Below, in pieces: positions 31,714 to 42,645 of a DNA stretch of 64,000 nt. The position numbers and the translations under genes are program-made. This stretch comes from Thalassia testudinum. Its lineage: Eukaryota > Streptophyta > Magnoliopsida > Alismatales > Hydrocharitaceae. The stretch covers positions 73,968,501 through 74,032,500 of the forward strand of contig JAZHRO010000003.1 of assembly GCA_037157565.1 (NCBI GenBank). Direction: 5' to 3'. Under the pieces are notes generated by a model that worked only from the letters and a program-made list of their open reading frames with translations, was not told where the DNA came from and searched no databases. Position 1 is the stretch's first letter. Each line of letters begins with the position of its first letter.

Positions 31714-33718
31714 CTAACAAGCTTTGCTATTTTTGTCGTAGCCAGACTTATAGGAAACTTGTAAGTTTGGTTCCAAATAGAAAGAGTTAGGACCTAAAAA
31801 TTTGTGTAACAGTGTAGGCCTAGAAAATAAGTAGCCACGGATGTTGGTGAGCTGGTGATGCAACGTGATTCCAAATGCTTGCCAAAAGATATGAAAACAA
31901 AGAACCTCATAGGCTACCTTTGGAGGTCTAGGAATAATAAAAGGAACATGAAAAGGGACATCCCGAAATGGAATAAGTGGAGGATAACAAGGGTCCTCCA
32001 AAGCAGGAAGTGTTTTAAGAGAAATAAATATAATTATTTTAAACCTTGAATGGAGAGACTAAAAGTACAAGCATCAATCCACACATGCCATTCTACCTGA
32101 GGATGTACTGGCCTATTATGCTCCATAAAAAGAACGTAAGTGAGCAGAGACCTGAGCCAAGGATCGGTTAGGGAGTGTACGGGTTGCTTGTGGTGTTGGG
32201 TGGTAATGGTTAAGTCTAAGGAGAACTTAGTTTGTGTCAAGTCAACCATTCATATTTTGTACTATTCTCCCTAATAGTTGTAGAAAAATTCATGTCACCT
32301 TGCCTAGCATTAATGATCGGAGTCATATTTTCACCTTTCGGTATATGTGAATCAATGCTGAACTCCAAATTGCATTTCTTTGAGGGTAGGGTCGAAGCAA
32401 CAGAATCATTATCTTTAATTTCATCCCCAAATTCTTTTGGTTCACTTGAGTTTCTTTCGGGGTGTATATGCGATTCACCAGTTAAGGGAGGAGTTGGATC
32501 GGTATCCTTAATTATTTCTGAAGGAAGATCAGTCTTAATGTTTTGGAGTATGCCTATATCACTCAATTCTTTGTTCTTCTCGGTGCGTAAATCATCAATT
32601 TATGTGTATTGTCCCCGAGTGTCTCTCGTAGGCTTCTCACTATTGTGTTCATCCTCCTCCAATATCAACTCTTGGTTTTGCGGAGGATGACTCTCAAAAT
32701 TAGAAGTAGGGAGGAATCTAGATTTCACCAGATTATTTCCATCCTTAGCGAGTAAGTCCTCGAATAACACATAATCACCCTGTGATTCACTCCAGATTCT
32801 AAGCCCAGGTTCCTCTATCGAGTTATCATCCTCTTCTAAAATACACTTTTTGTATCCCTAAGACCATAATTGATCTAATTCATCCTCCATTCCCTTACAG
32901 TCACCATCATAGGGCATATTTAAATCCTCAGAATGTTGGATGGTAGGTATTGATTCCCTAAGTGGAGGGTCAAGATTAGGCTCACTAAGGGTAGAATGGG
33001 GTTCCACCAGATGATTATTAGGGGAGGTGATACGAACAATACGACCTTGACCCAGGTTATCAGGGGTAACGAAAATACTGTCATTAGGCTCAAGGACCTC
33101 AAGAGGTACCATCATCCATTTCTTTTGACTCCAATATAGCTCGGGTGGATAATCACTAGGATTGTTCTCCTCTAGTGGTCGTGTCTCATGGGGAGAGTCT
33201 AAGTGATAGCTACTCAAAATGGGATCCCTACTGTCATTGGTTTCCTCAGAATTATTTTGATGATCATGGTTGTACGTGCAGGGATCAAAATCACTAGTAA
33301 GAGCGTAGGTAAGCCATCTAATTTCTTTCTTTATTTGTTGGCTATTCCTCAACATCTCTCCCATAGACTCCATCATTTCTTTTTGTTATTTTTGCATTTC
33401 TATCATAAAAGAGGAGAGGCGACTACTATCAGATTGGGGAGGATAGTCAATCTCAGGCTCTGGTTGCCTAGGGGTATCAGTCCAACCTTGATAAAGAAAA
33501 TCACGAAGGGTGGGAGGGTTGGGTGCTTGCATAGTAGTGGGGATTCTAGGGGTGGAAAATCCTACTCCTAGGCTCTACTCAAAAGTGGAAGCTATCGGGC
33601 CAGTACTCCAACGATAGGAATATGAATGATCCCATGAATTGTCATTGTACCCATCAAAGGATTGATATGCTTGGGGCATGGGATCCTGGTTAAAATGATC
33701 GGAGTAAGGATAGTCCAT
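31714..33718 (-). pseudogene. decayed copy of the unknown F-type retroelement protein
   Basis: Starts MDYPYSDHFNQDPMPQAY at 33718. It matches F in order: DGYNDNSWDHSYSYRWS, NPPTLRDF, a helix-forming stretch, YPPELYWSQKKWMMVPLE, IWSESQGDYVLFEDLL, HVWIDACTFSLSI, then EDPCYPPLIPF and QLTNIRGYLFSRPTLLHKFL, ending NSKAC and TAG at 31714. Stops and frameshifts break it. Both W-S-x-x-K/Q-G motifs are kept. No gag-pol domain is present. Confidence 0.82.
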
Positions 33719-34040
33719 TTTTTCAATTAAATGGTTTAACTTTCATAGGACTTAGATAGATTAAAAAAAATAGAAACTTCCTAGAGAGCTCTATTGCACA
33801 CACACCAAGCAAACACAAGGCAAGAGGTCATTTGTTGATTTAAAGTTCTTTAGGCCCTCTTCCAACTCTTCAGCTTGGCCAAATAAATTCTTGGGAGGAA
33901 AAAATGATGGAAAAAAGGAGAGAGGGGGTGTGGTGTCGGGAGATAGGAGGAGGCAATGAGGAAGAGGCTAGGGTTGGGGATAGGGGCGAGTGGAAGACTT
34001 GGAGAATGAGAAACAAGAGGAGGGAGAGGGATGGCAGTAG

Positions 34041-35411
34041 CATGAAGGAAGGGCATCCAGGTTCATTCCCAAAGAGGACTGGAGGAGATCCAAAGGAGAG
34101 GTTTTGTGTTATAGATGCAGACGAAGAGGTCACATGGCTGCGGTGTGTAGAAACCCCGACATCTATCTGGTGTGTGGGGGTGAAGGTCACAAGCGTGACT
34201 CATGCCTAAGGGTGAAGCCGTCGCACACAAAGAAGATACCTCATTGCCCAGAACAAGAAGTGGTGAAGGAGCCCCAACTACCCCCACCTCTGGCGATTGG
34301 TAGTCACACGATTGATGTGGAGATTCCATTCTCTAAAGAGATTGTCTTTGCAGAGATCCTTTTGAGGGGAGAGCTGATTGGCGAGGTGAAGATTGGCAAT
34401 CCCTCTATGAAGAGGTTTCAACAGCTACTGAGTTCCCTTGCCCTTGTGTCATCGGGCTGGAAGGTGGCAGTGCTATCCCAGACTTGACTTCTTATGTTTA
34501 GTCTGGGAATGATAGATGTGGAAAGGTTATGCTTTCGACCGTGTTCTTTTGAGAAAATCAATGTCCTGTGGAGGCTAGTCTCCCACTTTGATGGGGCACT
34601 CCCTAAGCATCCCCCAAAGAGAATGGAAACTAGGACAATTCTTGAGATCAAAGGGTTACCTCTACACTTGAGATCTAAACGGGTGGTTGCCAAGATGGTT
34701 GCAGGCTTTGCATCAATCTGTGAAGACTCTGAAATCACAATTGGGGAGGGTGATGCCCATTCACTTCTACTTGAGGCTGAAGTCTTTAAAAGTGGGTTAC
34801 TGCCAGACAGAATCATTCTCAGGTGCGAGGGCTCCTCATGTCTCATTCGCTTATCTGTGGCTGGGCAGGCTTCTGTGTTGCCAGAACAAGGTCATGTTAA
34901 GACATCTATGGTCAGATCTAAGGAGGCACAACAGGTTGAACTGTTGGGTCGTGAGTCCTCAGATGAGGCCCCTGAATCAAAGAAGAGGAAGGATTGTCAC
35001 AAGGAAACCTCAGATAGGGACTTGATGACTATGGATGATGATATTGCATTGGGGTGTGGCAACCAAACTCTTTTGGCCAAAGGCAAGGGTTCCATGACTG
35101 ATGAAATTGTCTTAGAGAGGGACTCAAGCAATTCTACTAGAAATGAGGAGGTAAAGTCAGGTATGGAAATAGTAGTCAGCAGTGGTAGAAGTGCCCTTAA
35201 GGAGGTGAATCAAGTGCAATTCTCTGTTCCTGATGAACTGAAGTTTGGGAAAGGGACAAATCAAAAAAGGGGGCTTGGGTGCTCCCCTCACATGCTCAGA
35301 AGGCGAAGGAAGGAGAACTTGATTGCTATAGTGGAGGAAACTATTGCAAAGTCAATCATGGTTGAGTATGTGGATAATTTGCCTCAAGGGGATCAACCAT
35401 GCAAGGGATGA
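34041..35411 (+). pseudogene. LINE ORF1 (nucleic-acid-binding, CCHC)
   Basis: ORF1 proteins coat LINE RNA. The phase opens at 34041: EDWRRSKGEVLCYRC, then a complete zinc knuckle CYRCRRRGHMAAVC and a second, degenerate one (YLVCGGEGHKRDSC, first Cys replaced by Tyr). After a TGA at 34485 the same phase continues with SFEKINVLWRLVSHFDG, ILEIKGLPLHLRSKR and a Lys/Glu/Ser-rich tail to TGA 35409. The order of knuckle and globular part is unusual and the upstream start is not clear (GA-rich sequence with other phases). The stop overlaps the ORF2 start as ATGA. Confidence 0.78.
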
Positions 35412-37805
35412 GAGTTCTAACAAGGAATGCGCGTGGGTTGTGCAATAAAGTGAGATGGGCATCTCTAATTTGATATCTTACCGAGTGGGAAATTGATTGT
35501 GCTCTCATTCAAGTGACACACTTGGAGGAGGAAAGTGGACCTACCTAGGACTCTCTAAGACTGCTAGGCAGAGCAGATTGTGTGGGGAAGGGTGCTGCTA
35601 GAATGTCTGGTGGGCTAGCCATATGGCGGAAAAAGTCTTGCCTTAAAGTAACTGAAGCCAATCGTGACAAACATGTACTCACTTGTAGATGTCAAAACCT
35701 TCAAGGTGATCTAGATTGGTTTATCTCATCCATCTACGGGCCCTGTGCTGCTGATCGGGTAGAACTGTGGGAAGACCTATCAACACTGCAGCAAAGAGTC
35801 CAAAGGCACTGTGGCTTATTGGTAGTGATTTCAACTATCCTCTTTGAAGTGGTAATAGACCTGGGGGTAGACCTGGTAATGCAATGGTTGGATTCCAATT
35901 GGCTGTGTAGAGATTCGGAATCACTGAATACCGTGTCAATGTGATGGAGTTCACTTGGAGAAATGGCAGTGGACAGACATCAAGGCTGGATAGATTCTTT
36001 AGCAACCCAAGCCTTTTGGAGAGATTCCAACTATCGTCTGCTATGAGCCTTGACATGCCATTTTCTGTCTACACGCAAATTGTGTGGGACAGTGGGGTGA
36101 ATGTTGATGTTGGATCATACTTCAATCTTAGGAAGTCTTGGTTTTGGGAGGATGGTTTTGCTGAGATGTTGTCTAGCTGGTGGTAGAATAAGGTAGTGAA
36201 TTGCTCGGCCACACAGCAGCTTGCTTCCAAGTTGGTAGACATGCGCTCTATGCTGAGAGAATATGGGTAGACCGACGTAACCATCAGCGAGTAGAGGAGG
36301 GTGGAGGCATTGGCAGTGATCCAAAGTCTAGATCTGAAGGAGTGCAGGTAGGCTTTGAGCTGTCAGGGGCATGAACAAAGATAGTATATGCAACAGGTTG
36401 TTGGGGAGGAGGACTTGAAGAAAGAAATGGACTGGCATGAGAGATTTAGACAATTGTGGCTCAAGGAATGTGATGCCAATATGAAATTTTTCCATCTTGC
36501 TACCAATGCTAGGAGGAGGTTTAATCTCATTTCATCTATTAAAATTGGTGAGAGAACAATTACATCTACCAGTGAAATCAGATGTGAAGCTGGCCAGTAT
36601 TTTAAAGAATTAACCAAGGCTGCACCAAGAGGTTCATGGAGGATGGCTTCGGCTAACTTCCCAAGTGTTAGCAAGGATCAGATGGCTATGTTATTCGCTC
36701 CTATTTTTGAATACGAAATAGTGAAAGCAATCAAAGACTTGAATAATGAGGGAGCTCCTAGATCGGATGGGGTTCAGGTATTCTTCTACAGAGAAATGTG
36801 GAAAGTTCTTAAAAAGGATTTGATGGATGTTATACATGAGTTTGAAATGGGTAACTTTGGTTTTGAAAGATTGAATAAGTCCTATTTATTTTTGCTAGCA
36901 AAGAAGTCGGGTGCGAAGAATTTTTCAGATTATAGACCCATTGCTTTGTCGAACTCCATCTATCTTATTATCAGTAAGATTTTAGCCAATAGAATTCATG
37001 ATGTTTTACAAGAACTGATTATGCCTGTCCAATATACCTTTCTACCTAGGTGGTCGTTGCAGGAATCTTTCATCATGGTGCAAGAGATGGTGATGGGGTG
37101 GCATAGGCGAAAATCCAAGGCCTTCCTATGGAAGGTTGACTTCACTAAAGCCTATGATTCAATCTCTTTGTCGTACCTTTAGGAAATTCTTAAAAGAAAA
37201 TTTCCCCTCGTCTAATACAATGGGTGAAGAGATGCATCACGACTGCTTCCTACTCCCCACTGATAAATGCGAAACCATGTCGAGCCTGGATTCAACCTTA
37301 GTGTGGGGTAAGGAAAGGCTGGCCACTAGCCCCTCTGATTTTCAATCTTGCAGTGGATACATTAGCAGGATATGCTTACAAACTAGCGGCTAATGGGTTG
37401 ATAAGGGGATACTCTATGTCTAACAACAGCGCATTGGTCCCCATTATTCAATTTGCGGATGACACCATGTTTTTTTGTGGAAGGTAGGAAGAGGGAAGTG
37501 AAAGTGCTATTCTATATGGTTAAAAATTTTGGTGAGATTTCCGATTTAAAACTTAATGGAAGTAAGTCCTCCTTGGTTTGCTTTGGTATGAACGGTATAG
37601 ACCAAAATGACATCTCCACTATCCTGGGCATGCTTGTTATATCATTGCCTGTCAAGTACCTGGGTTTACCTCTGAAGTGCATAAAACTGAGAAAAGTAGA
37701 TTGGTCCTTTCTATACGAAAAGGTGGCTACGAAATTATAGGGCTGGAGTAGTCGCTACTTATCGAACGGAGGGAGGTAAATTTTACTAAATTCAGTGATC
37801 ACATC
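35408..37805 (+). pseudogene. LINE ORF2, endonuclease and reverse transcriptase (first part)
   Basis: Starts MRVLTRNARGLCNKVRW (plant LINE endonucleases begin WNVRGL-like). Endonuclease landmarks are GLAIWRKKSC and ISSIYGPCAADRVELWEDL, but the GDFN motif is replaced by VVISTILFE and RLDRFFSNPSLLERF follows. RT: HERFRQLWLKECDANMKFFH, FSDYRPIALSNSIYLIISKI, KVDFTKAYDSIS, and catalytic IIQFADDTMFF at about 37446-37476. Then SLPVKYLGLPLKCIKLRKVD. Many stops (35478, 36183, 37180 and others) and frameshifts. The protein is cut at WSSRYLSNGGR...VITS by element F and continues at 45643. Confidence 0.88.
37801..37805. repeat. target-site duplication of F, left copy
   Basis: ACATC, repeated at 45643-45647. 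Confidence 0.9.
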
Positions 37806-38279
37806 TGACTGGGTCGATCTTTCGCTTTTAAGTCGTTTGTAGTTTAATGTGGTGGAAAAATCGACTAATCAATTTTTAATAAGAAATAACCACTCGCAGA
37901 GGAGCGGGTCGTTTCCACAGGGAGGCAATAACGTATTAAAATTCGTGCCACTTAAAAATGTTTGTTCGGAGTCAATTTGGACAAGAACCAAGCCAAGATT
38001 GCCTTTAGATTAAGGTTTAAGCAAGAAATAATGCTGAAATGGCAATTATGATAAACTACAGGATATTTTCCGCAATGCAGAGTGAATAGAATATGAATAA
38101 AATCTGGCAATGGCAGAAAATGTAAATTTTAATCAATGCTTTACTGTAGCAAAACAGGGGAATTTTTCCCCGTTGTCTTGCGCGACGAGGAGCCGATGGC
38201 TGGGCGCGGGAAGCTCGGCGGAGGTCCCTTGGATCAAGGGCTTCGAATCGGTGGTGACGGCGAGTCGCGCGGCGGCCGG

Positions 38280-38800
38280 AGGTGGCCGGACGAGCTCTGG
38301 CGGAGGTGCTGCAGGCGGTTGTGCGTGGGTGCGTGGAGGGTCTGCGGAGGGCGCGGGCGCGCGGAGGCGTGGCTGCGGTGGTCTGCAGGCGGGCGCTGGC
38401 GTGTGCGGTGGAAGCTGTAGAGGTCGGTTGCTGGCGGTTTGCAGATGGCTGTGCGTGGGCGCGCGGAGGGTCTGTGTAGGGTGCTGGCGCGCGGAGGCGT
38501 GGCGGTGGTAGCTGCAGAGGTCGGTTGCTGGCGGTTTGCAGATGGCTGTGCGTGGGCGCGCGGAGGGTCTGCGGAGGGCGCTGGCGCGCGGAGGCGTGGC
38601 GGTGGTCTGTAGGAGGGCGCTTGCGCGGTGGTCTGCAGGCGGTTGGCGTGTGCGGTGGAAGCTGCAGGCGGCTGTTGGAGGATGCTGCAGGCTGGTTTGC
38701 AGGCGTTGGAGGAGAGCGCGGGCTGATCTGTAGGTGTGCGCAGGTCAGCAGCCGGTGAGCGGTGGAGGGCGCAGGCGGTTTGGTGGCCGGTTGGAGAGTG
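38280..38800. repeat. GC-rich imperfect tandem repeat in LTR F
   Basis: GCGTGGGCGCGCGGAGGGTC recurs at about 100-130 bp spacing, with GCTGCAGAGGTCGGTTGCTG and GTTTGCAGATGGCTGTGCGT between. The same array is in the other LTR (44390-44900). GC content is far above the surrounding AT-rich DNA. Confidence 0.85.
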
Positions 38801-38834
38801 CAGGCTGAGGAAGTGGAGGTGAGCGGGTAACTTC

Positions 38835-38862
38835 AGACGTCTGGGAAATTTCCCAGACGTCT
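38835..38862. repeat. 28-bp perfect palindrome in LTR F
   Basis: Half-site AGACGTCTGGGAAA followed by its exact inverse. Flanks GTAACTT and AAGTTAC extend it to 38827-38870 with one mismatched pair. Second copy at 44945-44972. Confidence 0.92.
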
Positions 38863-39120
38863 TAAGTTACTGAGAGGGTGGCTGATCAGTAGCTAGGTGG
38901 TGGTGGTCTGCGACGACGGCGAGGAAGATGCACGCTGATGTGCTCACGGTAATGCGGGCGAGCTCCGGATGGCGGTGTGGCCTGTCACACCACACGCCCA
39001 CGGTGGTGGAGACTCGCCGCCACGGTAGAGGCCGACAGTGTGGAGTGGAAGAGAGAGGATCTCTCTGCACAGTGGTGAGTCGGTGGTGGAGGCCTGCTGC
39101 AGCCGGCAGCTTCCGTGCTC

Positions 39121-39130
39121 CTTTTATAGT
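39121..39130 (-). promoter_or_regulatory. TATA box of 3' LTR F
   Basis: Sense ACTATAAAAG; second copy at 45231-45240. Confidence 0.65.
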
Positions 39131-39535
39131 GTCTTGAACAATTTTGAAATCAGCCGCCGACCAGATCCACCACATCCGCTCCCCCTTGAATGGCTTCATC
39201 ACTGCAGCAGCCGGGCATTGGAGCGGCAGCCAGCCGTTCTGAAAGAAGACGAATAAAGAAAATATTATTAAAATATTAGGGTTATTTATGTATAGACCCT
39301 CAACTTCGATGTTAATAAAAACAATATACCTAATTGGTTATCTAATTAGATGAATGCTATTCTAAGCTTATTCTAAATGCACTTAAGATATGAATGCAAT
39401 GTATGGGTTATGTAATTAGATTAAAACTGTGAATTAATCTATTTACATCCTAATTTATACTAAATAAATGTTAGAATTAACCTAATGTGTAGGCACTTAA
39501 ATACTTAAATAGCCCACAACTATGGGCTAATCAAA

Positions 39536-39548
39536 TACCCCCATGCCT
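39536..39548 (-). promoter_or_regulatory. polypurine tract of element F
   Basis: Sense AGGCATGGGGGTA, identical to that of C. Confidence 0.87.
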
Positions 39549-40647
39549 AGTTTTTGCTAGTCCCTAGCAAAATTAAGCGAAAACTAGCACTCTAAGTAGA
39601 CTAGTCAACTCACTTAGTCTTCCTTCAGAAGCATATTAAGTTCAGGTTCTAAACCCAAGGTTCCTAAGTAGTTGCTAAGTTATAGACTAGGTCGGCTAAA
39701 GACAAGTTGCCAGCACAAGTTTCCCTGATTTCTGACTCTACCCTAAAGTTTATTGATCCCTGAGATTAAAGCATCCGTGCTTGTGCATTGGTTCGAGTTA
39801 TTTGAGTTAAAGGAATTTTTTTTTTTTTTTTTTTTTAATATATATACTTTTTTTTTTTTTTGATTCTTCTAAGTCTAACCTCAGATCAGCTATCAACACG
39901 GTCTGTGTCGGATTCATTGTCCCCATTACCATACCTCGAAGGGTGCCTGGCTTTCGATACTTCGAGATAGCACCGCCCATAACGACCCCAAGAACTCCTG
40001 GCAATCGACACTTTGAGATAGTATCGCCCATGGATTTCTTAAGCGAATTCAGGCCTATGGCAATCGGCACTTCGAGATAGGGCCGCCCATGGTACCTGAA
40101 CCGCACAATGCGCTTACATGCCCCCAGTAGGATGGATATCCTAAGAGACAAGCGCCGAGGAGGTAATATGTTACCATCGCATCCTCAAGGTGAGTATATA
40201 CTCGACCTCTCCTGCGGCGGGAACTCTTCCAATCAAAATGTGTTTTCAAGCCTCTCTTAAGCCAAAACTAAGAGAACCAAATCTCTTTTCAGAAATTAAG
40301 TTAATTACCAGACCAAGTGTGAAAAATTTGGATGCTTGGGTTACCAGGACCCGTAAACCAAAAGGTAGAATAAGACTCCAGGTACTATCCCACCTTTTAA
40401 CTCAAACCCTAGCTTCCCTTCCTCAACCTCTTGAAGAATGGTCCGCAACTTAACTCCTACTTAAGTTTTTAAGTCCACAAAGGACCCTAAAGGTCTAAAG
40501 CTAGTAGCTTATTTAGCTTCTAAAGTTTGACCCTAGAATTAATTTAGTCTACGCTAGAGTTCTGATTTGCTTAAGAATGCAGGACTTAGACAGTTAAGCT
40601 CAAAACTTTTTTTTTTTTTTTTTTATGTACAAATGTATGCAATTATG
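39549..40647 (-). other. 3' UTR of element F
   Basis: Contains two poly-T (sense poly-A) runs at 39817-39860 and 40608-40624, and the conserved 3' module at 39895-40230. No gene. The 114-codon frame at 39807 is a shadow of the module. Confidence 0.75.
39895..40230 (-). repeat. conserved 3' UTR module, copy in F
   Basis: Units at about 39944-39980, 39997-40032 and 40054-40092 on the reverse strand (plus-strand core TTCGAGATAG..CCGCCCATGG), with CAGACCGTGTTGATAGC and CCTCGGCGCTTGTCTCTTAG at the two ends. F has unrelated LTRs and coding frame, yet shares the module with B, C and D. Confidence 0.8.
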
Positions 40648-42645
40648 CTATGTATATCCCCAAGTACACCCCCCCATGCCTAAAATCTGCAATGTCCTCA
40701 TTGCATAGAAGGATATTACCTGGGTCAAAGCTGGGCTGAATAGCCGAAGAACCTGCAAATCAGGTTCAAGAATTGCAGAAATAGGCCCTAAAAATGAGGA
40801 AAGCAAAGTTGGCCTAGAAAATAGGTAACCTAGGATGTTGGCGAGCTGATGATGAATCCCGATAGCAAATGCTCGCCCAACTAAAATGGGAATGAAATCT
40901 TCCCAGGTCACCAGAAGAGGTTCTAAAGGATAAACAGTTAAAATAACCTCCAAAGGGGTAGGGGTAGGATGACAAGGATCCTCCAAAAAGAATGGGGAAG
41001 GAATGGTATAGAGATAAACCCCCAGGGTAATGGACTGACTAAAGAAATCATCAATCCATACCCGATACTCCATTACAGAAAATATTGGTCTGTTAAGCCC
41101 CCTAGTCAGAACAAAAATGAGCAATTCTCTAAGGCAAGGATCGTCTAGGGTGTCCAAGTTACGAGGTTGTGGGATGGCCATAAGATCTAGGTTGGGTTTA
41201 ATCAGCTTGGTGTCCATCCCAAACACTCTTTCTAAATCCTCAATTTCATCCCTAGCATTCCTTGCACCATCACGTGGATCTTCCTGCTCTTCATCAGGAG
41301 TCACAATTTTGCTTTCAGATATAAGAGAATCAGAGGGTGACTTCGAAGTGAATGAAGGCAGGTTGGAAGCAACAGATCTAGGGATTATCCTATCAATGTC
41401 ATCCCCAGGTTTTTGTTCTTTACTCAAATCTTCCCCGGAGTCTATATGTGAATCCACATAAATCTTAGAAATTGCTTCCAAATTTTCCATCATTTTATCA
41501 TGAGGAGAAATATCATCAATGGGTGTGCCAAGGAAACCTAATTTGGTCAAATTTGTGACATCCTCAGGGGTTAACTCTTCAAATAATACATAATCACCCT
41601 TAGTGTCACTCCAAATCTTGAATGTAGGTTCCTCATATAATTCATCTTCCTCCTCATCACACAATTCATCATGTACCCGAGGTCTAGAATCATTTAATAT
41701 CTCAGCAGATCCCCTAGGGTGCTCTATCTGAGGTAAATTATTTACATTGGTTACATCAGACTCCTCAGATAGGTCAATTTCTTTAGGGTTAGGTTCCCTA
41801 AGGGTGGGTTTGAGTTCCATATCGTGATCAGAAGGGAGGGTAGGATTAACAACTTGACTTTGACCCACTTCATCAAATGTCACGAAAATACTATCATCTG
41901 GGTCGAGGTCTTCCAATGGCACCATCATTCCCTTCTTTTGACTCCAATATAATTCAGGTGGATACTCAACCTTATCATCATCTTCCTCGGGTTGCCACCT
42001 TTCTTCATCCAATGCATAGCTACTTTCATGTGTATTTTCATCCCACCTAAAGTGTAGATCTCTCAAGGAAGTGTCATCTAATGGGGAGGTTTCAAAATCG
42101 ATCCTCGAAAAGTAGCTATTCTCCCTAGAATTTCCCTTCAACTTAAAGTGTAGCTTTCCCACGGGAGATGCATCTATTGTAGAGGGGTGTACGTCATCGT
42201 CAATGGGGCAGATTGGGTGGCTAATTTCATCTCTTTCTTGTTGGCCTGCTCTCAAAGATTCTCCTAACAATTCACTCATTTCATTTTGCATTTTCTGTAT
42301 TTCCATCTTCAAAGAGGAGAGGTCATTTCTATCATAAGAGAAGTCAGGCTCAGATTTATAGTACCCAGGAGTGTTTGTCCAACCATTATAAGTTTTCAGG
42401 GAGGGTGGGTTGGGTATTTCTTTGGTATGTGAGATATTGGGCAAAGCAAATCCCGCTCCTGAGTTCTGCTCACTAATTTGGGGCTTAACTAGGCCAATAC
42501 TCCTATAATAGGAGTAAAACGGATCCCAATGATTGTCATTATGTCCATCAAGGAATGGACCATCTCGGCGTCTGGGATCGAAGGATGCAGAGTGGGGGTG
42601 AGGGTGTGGGCAAGATGTGAAAGGATGAAAATCAATGTGGTCCAT
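40648..42645 (-). CDS. intact 665-residue retroelement protein of unknown function
   Basis: I do not recognise this family. No stop in 665 codons. N-terminal 1-100 is rich in His, Pro, Asn and Tyr. Residues 107-137 (SSLKMEIQKMQNEMSELL) suit a short coiled coil. Two internal repeats: YWSQKKGMMVPLEDLDPDD (233-251) and IWSDTKGDYVLFEELTPED (344-362), pattern W-S-x2-K-G-x2-V-x2-E-x-L-x-P-x-D. An acidic centre (CDEEEDELYEE, 329-339) and a hydrophobic end (about 545-646, for example GYLFSRPTLLSSFL) follow. Homologous decayed copy in G. The last ~25 codons read through the noncoding GAGGACATTGC box, so the original stop was probably near 40720. No nucleic-acid enzyme motif is seen. Confidence 0.8.
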   Translation of the reverse strand: MDHIDFHPFTSCPHPHPHSASFDPRRRDGPFLDGHNDNHWDPFYSYYRSIGLVKPQISEQNSGAGFALPNISHTKEIPNPPSLKTYNGWTNTPGYYKSEPDFSYDRNDLSSLKMEIQKMQNEMSELLGESLRAGQQERDEISHPICPIDDDVHPSTIDASPVGKLHFKLKGNSRENSYFSRIDFETSPLDDTSLRDLHFRWDENTHESSYALDEERWQPEEDDDKVEYPPELYWSQKKGMMVPLEDLDPDDSIFVTFDEVGQSQVVNPTLPSDHDMELKPTLREPNPKEIDLSEESDVTNVNNLPQIEHPRGSAEILNDSRPRVHDELCDEEEDELYEEPTFKIWSDTKGDYVLFEELTPEDVTNLTKLGFLGTPIDDISPHDKMMENLEAISKIYVDSHIDSGEDLSKEQKPGDDIDRIIPRSVASNLPSFTSKSPSDSLISESKIVTPDEEQEDPRDGARNARDEIEDLERVFGMDTKLIKPNLDLMAIPQPRNLDTLDDPCLRELLIFVLTRGLNRPIFSVMEYRVWIDDFFSQSITLGVYLYTIPSPFFLEDPCHPTPTPLEVILTVYPLEPLLVTWEDFIPILVGRAFAIGIHHQLANILGYLFSRPTLLSSFLGPISAILEPDLQVLRLFSPALTQVISFYAMRTLQILGMGGCTWGYT

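Larger units (their letters stand above)
28231..33850 (-). mobile_element. non-autonomous LTR retrotransposon G (3' LTR and interior)
   Basis: Minus strand. 3' LTR 28231-30084 (I family), PPT 30085-30098, 3' UTR, and a decayed frame 31714-33718 homologous to the intact frame of F. The 5' LTR and PBS are not seen; the LINE begins near 33850, so G is interrupted or truncated there. That boundary is approximate. Confidence 0.78.
33851..37805 (+). mobile_element. LINE (non-LTR retrotransposon), 5' segment
   Basis: ORF1 with a zinc knuckle and ORF2 with endonuclease-like and RT regions on the plus strand. Element F inserted after 37805; the LINE resumes at 45643. The 5' end near 33850 is where G homology stops. 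The 3' end with poly(A) is not seen because D begins at about 45933. Confidence 0.87.
37806..39533 (-). repeat. 3' LTR of element F (1728 bp)
   Basis: Sense TGATTAGCCCATAG ... CCAGTCA. TATA 39121-39130 (sense ACTATAAAAG). A 28-bp perfect GACGTC palindrome at 38835-38862, a CpG-rich tandem region 38280-38800, and U5 with GTCGTTTGTAGT (plus strand, 37832-37843), near-identical to the start of tRNA-Asp. Long GC-rich frames here are shadows. Confidence 0.95.

Noticed and set aside
33203..33571. Plus-strand 122-codon frame
   Set aside because: Antisense shadow of the minus-strand G frame.
38110..38760. GC-rich overlapping frames (also 44246-44918) with Gly/Arg/Trp repeats
   Set aside because: Tandem GC-rich repeat inside the F LTR, open in several phases at once.
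40648..42645. Host gene
   Set aside because: Lies between PBS and PPT of a complete LTR element and has a decayed homologue in another element.
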